Positions 57,124-64,000 of a stretch of 64,000 nucleotides of DNA are shown here, piece after piece (the first letter of the stretch is position 1; each line of letters starts with the position of its first letter). Source of the DNA: Rhyzopertha dominica (taxonomy: Eukaryota; Arthropoda; Insecta; Coleoptera; Bostrichidae); assembly GCA_025024175.1 (NCBI GenBank), contig QCXZ01000138.1, forward strand, positions 1,116,002 through 1,180,001. Reading direction: 5' to 3'. Made by a program: the position numbers and the translations under genes. Below the pieces are notes generated by a model. The model was not told the DNA's origin. It made no database searches and saw only the letters and a program-made list of their open reading frames with translations.

Positions 57124-57932
57124 CAGGATGTTCACGGTAACAGTCTACAATAGCTAACTTTTCTATTTGAGCTCGTATACGAGTACTAGTGATTTAGAGA
57201 GGGAAGTTTTATGAATTATTGAGAAGAATTTTGTGGTGCTTACAAAAAAAATAATTGAATCAACTGACCTAGACACCTACTACAAGTTGTTTATTTTAAA
57301 AGCGACCCTATTTTTTTCATTATGAAACAAAAAATACTACCACTATCCTGAAATCATTTGTTTTTATGATATTACATATTGAATTCTACAACTTTAAATA
57401 ATACATTCTTCTCAATAATTCATAAAAGTTCCCTATTTAAATAAATGGTGTACGGCGTCAAATAAAAAAGTTAGTAGTATTAGCTTAGTAGTTTTTTGTT
57501 TAATTCGCTATAAAATAGGGTCGTTCTATTAAAAATAACAAACTTGTAGTAGATATCTCAGACAGTTGATGTTCAATCATCTTTTTGTAAACACCACAAA
57601 ATTCTACTCAAAAATTCAAAAAACTCTCCCATTTAAGCCACTAGTCTACGACTTCAAATAAGAAAGTTAGCTATTAATTGTAGACTGTTTTGTAAACACC
57701 AGTTATTCAACATGAGATATCTAAGGAACAAATGACTGTAGAGTACTGATACCCCAGTACTTTTTTTGTCTAATTCGACGACCTTAATCGAATGCGCTAT
57801 AAAAATGGGGTCGTTCTATTTAATATAACAAACTCGGTCAGTTGATGTTCAATTGTTTTTTGAATCACTAGTCTAAAAAGTCAAAAAATAAGTTACGACT
57901 AGCTATTGTAGACTGCTACCAAGAATTCCCTG
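57124..57932. mobile_element. 809-bp MITE with TA target duplication
   Basis: Begins CAGGATGTTC and ends with its diverged complement (GAATTCCCTG), flanked by TA at 57122-57123 and 57933-57934. A subterminal AGTCTACAATAGCTA is perfectly inverted at both ends. Inside, a motif around CAGTTGATGTTCAAT and GGGTCGTTCTATT is repeated at least three times in both orientations, so the interior is itself built of inverted and direct copies. No ORF. Tc1/mariner-type MITE by its TA site. Confidence 0.75.
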
Positions 57933-57934
57933 TA

Positions 57935-58639
57935 GATATAAGCTTATAAACATTTATGGTACGAAAGCAAACAAGTAAGCATATGTTTTTTTTAGTAAAT
58001 GAGCTGAAACGTAAATGGAATACAAATGGAATTATAGGAGTCTTTTTCAAACTTAACAGAATTATTGTAGATCAAAGTGAAAAACCAAAATGTGTTAAAT
58101 GTTGAAAAAACAATTCTAATATATTTCAGTGCTCTAGCCCAGCAGCCTGGAGCCTGTAGGTTTTGTTAATACTAAAGAATTTTCTACAATAAAATGCAGA
58201 AGTTGAACTTTGTATGTTTGGAAGTAATCCTTGTATAAGAATGATTTCTTGTGTCTACACATTACTGCTTGAGTTATATGAAATTTTGTAATAATTTTTC
58301 TGACATTTGCTTTATTTCCATTTACTGCCTCTGGTAAATATGTACCGAGTTTTACGTTTTAACATTACCCATTATTTTCTGATCAAATTTCAAGGTACCA
58401 CGGTATAACTGCAGAACCAGGCAAATCACAAGACCAGTTTGTAATAATTTTGCGCAACCAGTATAACTTCGTCTTATAATTATCGCAACGAAAATTAAAA
58501 AAGAGCTTTGCTCATTTTCTGCTTCTATAAATAATATGACGTTAATTGCGGCAAGATTTAATTGTTCTAAGAAGTAATCAATTTGTTATAGTTATGAGAC
58601 AGACTGAAAAATAAAACCTGGTTCTTGTTACTTTTAACA
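57935..58639 (+). other. Intron of the zinc-finger gene (middle part)
   Basis: AT-rich, nothing recognised. Confidence 0.4.
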
Positions 58640-59530
58640 AGTCAAGAACGCCGTATGAGATATGATGCGTTGAATTCCTGGTGACATAACGAATCACCTG
58701 TTAATGCAGATTGGCTTCGCAATCAAATACATATAGTACGCAATTCAATATGGCCGTCGCTTAACGCGATTATTAATTAATGAATGGCTAATTACCCGCG
58801 TTATTCAGTATGGACGGGAGGAATGTTTTCGTTTCCCACATTTTTATGTAATTAATCTGAAATACCAGCTTCCTTTTGCATTAAACGAGAGTATGGCAGA
58901 AATTTCTGCGTCAGGTCCAACCCAGTAAATCGTGGCGCATTCCATAACGAACGCGAATAAGTTTTTGTGTCAGTAAGATTACGACGGGCCGTCCAGGTAA
59001 GGACCCTTCCCATAATTCCCAAATTTCCTTCGACCACAGAAATCAAAACAAATTACGCGGGGCCGCCGCGTACTGTAAATTAAATGACACTGGAAGGACT
59101 ATAATTCGTCATCGCCCCCCTAGAATTATGCTCGGTAGACGTGCACTTATGTGGGGAATAATTTTCAGTAGGTCTAGTCGGTCCGCATTAGTGCGTCTAT
59201 AATTCTAGCCCCGAGACTCACAACAGAAAATCGTCCAATTTATATAACATTAGCAAACGGATTTAAAATTAAAATTGTTCCATCATTACCCCCAAAAAAT
59301 CGAAACCGTGCTGGTTTCAGGCCAGGCATTAACATAGATATATGGAATGCGCCATGTGTACGTGCTTTTTATTTGTAATTTGGGCACTTTAGTAACCTTG
59401 GTATTCATATCATGGAATCGTTTAGCTCACGGGAATCAACCGCTGAAGGCGACCGGCCGTTGAATAAATCTTGCTCTGTGAGCATCACGTCAAAACATAC
59501 GTTGCGTAAATCCGAAATGGCGGCCATTGT
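58640..59530. promoter_or_regulatory. Large GC/CpG-richer intronic block, candidate enhancer
   Basis: About 900 bp clearly richer in GC than the rest of the intron, without a usable ORF (the longest, 64 codons minus at 58852-59046, has no domain). It contains short patches such as GGCGGCCATT near 59520 that resemble Pho/YY1-type sites. Position inside the long intron of a transcription-factor gene suits an intronic enhancer (inference). Confidence 0.3.
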
Positions 59531-62500
59531 AACAGTGATTATAATCATCTTAAATACTTAAACTTTCGTTTTTCTTAACTGTTTAAGATATACAGCTAAA
59601 GAACAGGCGTAGTCGCATTCAATGTCTAAATATTCATCAAAATCAATAAAATAATCAGTGGGCAACATCATTTATTTCGGAAGGCAGTGTAGGGAAAAGC
59701 ATTGTTTATTTTGGGCTTACTTTCTTGATTACTTCTAGTGCAAGAATGAAATTCAAAAGATCTAAAGACCAACCAGAAATATTCCACGAATATGGTTTTG
59801 ATTTTTCGAGGACTTTATGACCCGTCCGAAAAGGTCCCATGAAAGTGATGACGCCCAGATGTTTAGAATAGATTTGAACGATATCTGTGGTTATTGGCCG
59901 TACCCAATTTTAACAAATTTACCTGCAACTTACTTTTAATTACTATGTTCTAAGAGCTTTAATTTCCGGTAACTTCCCGCAAACTTTCTCTAAAATGTTT
60001 ACCGGTGAACCTATTTAATCTCTTTTTAATCCCTTCTTGTGCTTATCCAACAAAGCAATACCTCCTAATTCACACACTTTTTTGGATGTTCTCCTTTAAA
60101 GCTCTTTCTATCCACCGGCATTTTTTTTCGGATTTGCAAGCCTGTTTTATTAAATTTGTAATAATTTTTCTCTATTCCCCTCTTATGTTTTATTTCAGAT
60201 TAGATATGATCTTATTTATCTCTGCGTCACTTAGTCGACCAGTTGTTTTCCTTTCTTTCTCTCATAAATTTCACTCGCATTCTACAAATATAGTTTTCAG
60301 TATAAATCTTGAAGTTCCCCTCAGTTCTTTATAAAACTGCTTTGTTGTATTGTATTATCTAAAAATATTATTTTCCTTTCTCTACATATGTGCATAAATT
60401 TTTTTCTCATTTTTTTTATTTTATTCTCAGAACGATCAGTTAACGTTTATGATCTCACTAATTTCCTTTATAGCAACTATTGTTTGCAATCTTTTTGTGC
60501 GTGGTATGTCTTTCTTCCCTTTCTAGTATTCTAGTCCGTGCAGGATTTTTTTACTCTTTCTCATTTCTTATTCAGACATTCGTTGTATATTCATATTTTT
60601 ACAAATTTTCACTTTATGGTTTTGAGTAACATCCTCTCTTTCTAATAAATGTGTATCATATTTAACTGTTGCCTTTACGCCATTCATTTTGTTGCATTTA
60701 ATTTTAATACGGTGAAAAAATGATCTGTGTGCATATTCGCTCCTCTATAAACTTTTAATTAGTAACTGAAGCCTCATGTAGTCTTTGGAGCAGAAAATTT
60801 GATTTACTGTGCGTTCAGGAGATTTCCATGTACCTTTCCAATAATTTTATGTTGTGCTCTATAGCAATTTCGATTAGCATTTCTCCGCTGCGGTTACTAT
60901 TTTCAAGCAAGCTATGATTCTCCAAAACAGCTAATCATCGCAAGAGCTTCACGTTTCCGTATTGTGCGAATGTCCAAAGTTAATACTATAGTATAATATA
61001 ATAACTATACAAAATAAAGCTTTATACTCTTCATTTTTTTGTGAATAAAAGAAACGCTTTTGTACAAATCCCATCATCTTCCACCAAGTTATCCTTCGCA
61101 TTAAGGGTAGAATACTAATGAGATCAGCAATATACGCATTCTTCCCATTCCTTTAAGTTATCACTGAGTTCTCTTGCACTGATTTCTCATACCTAAATAT
61201 TCTTTGTCCCCCAGTAAACAATTTGATATCTGATAATAAGAAAGTAGGTGGGTGTTAAACTCATGGAGCTTTAAGATCAACTGGAACATATGTATATCAA
61301 TGTTAGGTAATTATTTAAATGAAATTTCCTTGAAATATCCAAATCCAGTTCCTCAAGCAGTTTTCATCGAGCTACGTGGAGACAGCCTGCTTTTAGTAAT
61401 TCCCAAGTATGTTTTGTGTATTCCATCTCCTTCGAACTTCAAATGCGCCACTGCCCTGCGCTGATGTAAATGCGTTTTCAGTGGCATTAAATAAGATAAT
61501 GATCTAAATGCATTCTGATTGTCTCACTGAGGGTCTTGGTACCATAGTATTGCATAGAAATTCTAAAACGTCAATTTGTGACTAAGGATTGATTTAGTGT
61601 GGACTTCTTAGACCAAAATCATTCCTACTGGATTGGCAGACAGTTCTTAAAATGATCTGGCTTTTCTTTCTTTATCGTCGTTCAAAAACAATCAATTTCT
61701 GTTGGTAGCTGTTCCATAGCTTTCTTTTAAATTACCAATCTAATGAGTTTTGTAAGATACAATAATTGCATCTATGTTACAATTTGAATATTCAAATAGT
61801 TATAAATTTAGGCAACTCTAANCTTAACTTTGCAGAATATTTTAAAAAGAGAGACAACACAAATGATGTTACATTTTTGGCCTTACTTTTATGTCTACAT
61901 TATAATTACAATTTACGCTTATTATTAGGTATTTATGAATACTTTTATTTACTACTTTTGCATTATCCATTCGTATATAGGTAACACATTATTACCGCTA
62001 GTTACTGCTAAATAATGCTGCTAATTATTATTATTAAGAGCGTTTCGTATACTTAGAATAAGAACTTTGTGGTATCATATAACAAACATTTTTATTAAAT
62101 TCAAGCGCGTTTCTACACCGATGCCGATGACGGGATACGCTTGTTGGGGTGGGTCGCTGTTTGATTTTTTATGTTTTACGTGAATGCGGGCGCGTTCAAA
62201 AAGCTGCTTTGTAGTCCGCTATCTGTTATGTAACTTTAAGAAATCTAGTTAGAAATGTTAAGCTATAAATGGCTTATGTTCTGCAAAAGCACCACTTCGT
62301 TGTGACTGACCATTTATGATAATAATTATTCCTGTTTTTAGAGTAAGTCTCTTATTAAGTCGTTTAAGATCAAATGTACCTCTCTGCTAATTGAGAATTC
62401 CGGATTCTGCTTATTTCCATTAATTAGTGTGAGTTACGACATTCTTTTTTGGAATTGTTATTCATAATGGAGCAACTAGAACAACTACTTATATCAGCTA

Positions 62501-63494
62501 CGTAAATCAATGTTTTTCGACATGAAAATATTAACATTTCCATCCTTTTACACATACATATGATATATTGATGCCCGTATCGAGAATCTTGAATATCGGT
62601 ATTCCAGATATAAGCGTAACCGTATTAATAGCGAGATTCTCAACTACCACCACCTCCCTAACTTAACCTGTATATAATTTTTTAGCAGCTTTTTTATAAA
62701 TAAATTTAAGCCATTAATTAATCAATGCAAATGATCACACATAAGTGGTTTCTACGTTATTTTCTTTTTACGATTAATTTATGTTGAATGTCCGCAATTT
62801 GATTATTTCGTTTATTATTATTTTGTGACGGAATAAAAATAGCCATTAAATAATGCGGTTTTCGGATCTATAAAATTGTACTTGATATGCTATCTAAAAA
62901 GTAACTGTTAAAAACGCATTAGAACAGACGGGATTTATAAAAAAACTTTGGCTATTAAATGTAACGATCCTTTCTAATTATTAGAAAGGCGATATAGTAC
63001 AGGGTATACATCCTTAGAAGCCCAAATATATGTGTACTACATCAAGAGGTGTAGCAGCTTTTTTATTATTATTAAATCAGTTTTAGCGAAAGGCAAGTTT
63101 CGATGAAATTTTTTAATTTATCATCACTTACCTTTATGAATCACATCAAATATGCGAGAGAAATATGCAGTAATGCAATCTAGTGCTTGCCTTTGATTAC
63201 TAATGGAAAAAAATCATTGCAGTTAGCAAGAAATCTGTTTCACATTTGATAATGAATCTGTCTAGCTCGTGGTTATGTATACTTCGCAGTAACGTCATCT
63301 AATGAAGATACCTATTTGCAAACAAACATGTAAAAGTACTATTTTAAGCAAGGCTGCGAATATTTTGCACTTTAATTTTTAAGCCTGGCATCATAAGAAT
63401 TTATTTTGATAGTAACTTATGATTATTTGATATGCATCATGTTTCTGTCCATCACAAATCATACATTATTTAAATGATCCTTCATTTGTTTCAG
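59531..63494 (+). other. Intron of the zinc-finger gene (right part)
   Basis: T-rich from 60000 to 60700, which explains the 109-codon hydrophobic ORF at 60005-60334. A small GC-richer patch lies at 62100-62240. No exon or named repeat seen. One ambiguous base near 61822. Confidence 0.4.
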
Positions 63495-63652
63495 GTGACC
63501 CACAAGAAGAGTGCTCTAGATGTGGAAAAATGTTTCTAAGCAACGGCTCGGCAGGTTTCTGTTTGTCCTGCAGAAACCAAAAACCACACGGCGACTCAGC
63601 CGATGATTCCAGTGGCAACCATACTGAAGACAGCAACGGCACTCCCGAATAA
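63495..63652 (+). CDS. Zinc-finger gene, terminal coding exon with a C-X2-C...C-X2-C tail
   Basis: Acceptor TTGTTTCAG; 52 codons plus stop (TAA at 63650-63652) in frame with the previous exon. It continues GDPQEECSRCGKMF then GFCLSCRNQKPHG and ends in a Ser/Asp/Asn-rich acidic tail (DDSSGNHTEDSNG, then TPE). The four cysteines (C-X2-C, 15 residues, C-X2-C) could form a zinc ribbon-like knuckle; it is not a C2H2 finger. Codon use is richer in GC than the flanks, as expected for a real exon. I do not recognise the gene. Confidence 0.82.
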
Positions 63653-64000
63653 AATTGCCGAGCTTTACACAGTAGTTTCTAAAATCCGTCCTTTTTGTTA
63701 TTCTATTGTTATTACATTTATAGTACACGTTATCGATAGTGATAAGCGTTAATTTAATGATCTTAAGGGTACAAAATACCGTATTTAGGTGCGATGCTTT
63801 TGACTGTAAGTAACAAGAGGCTAAGCTGGTAAGCGAATGAGGTTTGTTTTAATATTTTTTTTTCAAAATATAGATAGCTTATGACTAGGTAGAGACGTCA
63901 TTTGTCGTTATAACACTCAGTGAATTATGTATATGGATGGGAGATGCAGTTTTGCTACCAAGTATACTAAGTACGTAAATTTCCAAGTAGGGATTTCCAG
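63653..64000 (+). other. 3' UTR of the zinc-finger gene (start)
   Basis: AATAAA overlaps the stop codon (63648-63653) but is too close to be the likely signal. No later AATAAA is seen before the window ends, so the 3' UTR probably continues outside. Confidence 0.5.

Noticed and set aside
60005..60334. 109-codon hydrophobic ORF in the zinc-finger intron
   Set aside because: It lies in T-rich low-complexity DNA; Phe/Leu/Ser content follows from poly-T and not from a membrane protein.

Overview
The window is AT-rich animal nuclear DNA, almost certainly from an insect. There are no operons or Shine-Dalgarno sites. Genes are split by GT-AG introns, several only 51-77 bp long. The mobile-element remnants (Penelope-like, Jockey-like LINE, Tigger/pogo, Tc1/mariner, foldback MITEs) are typical of insects. 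A beetle or another medium-to-large insect genome is a guess; nothing here fixes the order. Single ambiguous bases are scattered throughout, including inside exons.

Only about 4 kb is convincingly coding. The centre (34.1-49.3 kb) holds two complete, five-exon, minus-strand genes in tandem: A (34229-39801, 571 codons) and B (42615-49120, 592 codons). Both encode short anillin-like proteins: a poorly conserved acidic/serine-rich N-terminal half, then an anillin homology region and a C-terminal PH domain. Exon number, intron phases and about 230 bp of 5' flank are shared, so this is a tandem duplication that carried its promoter. Intron 3 of each copy has since collected different transposon debris.

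At the right end (55.9 and 63.5 kb) lie the last two coding exons of a plus-strand C2H2 zinc-finger gene. Its earlier exons must lie upstream, either to the left in this window (not recognised) or outside it. The left half (1-34 kb) has no gene I can support. It alternates AT-rich DNA with about a dozen compact GC/CpG-richer blocks of 200-900 bp that carry no convincing ORF. These are candidate conserved regulatory elements or cryptic first exons; two contain TATA-type core promoter candidates (about 17.05 and 24.0 kb).

Mobile DNA from left to right: a class-II tRNA-like sequence (2.4 kb); a hairpin with hammerhead-like core motifs (7.0 kb); a dead LINE (10.8-12 kb); a short dispersed repeat (18.6, 26.1 and 33.4 kb); a broken Tc1/mariner-superfamily transposase (19 kb); a 1.76-kb foldback element with TA target duplication, nested inverted repeats and a 173-bp tandem array (21.5-23.2 kb); a Jockey-like fragment in gene A intron 3; a palindromic MITE plus Tigger and Tc1 relics in gene B intron 3; a second Jockey-like relic (50.3-51.5 kb); a 5'-truncated Penelope-like element with an uninterrupted RT-GIY-YIG frame (53.8-55.06 kb); and an 809-bp TA-flanked MITE (57.1 kb).
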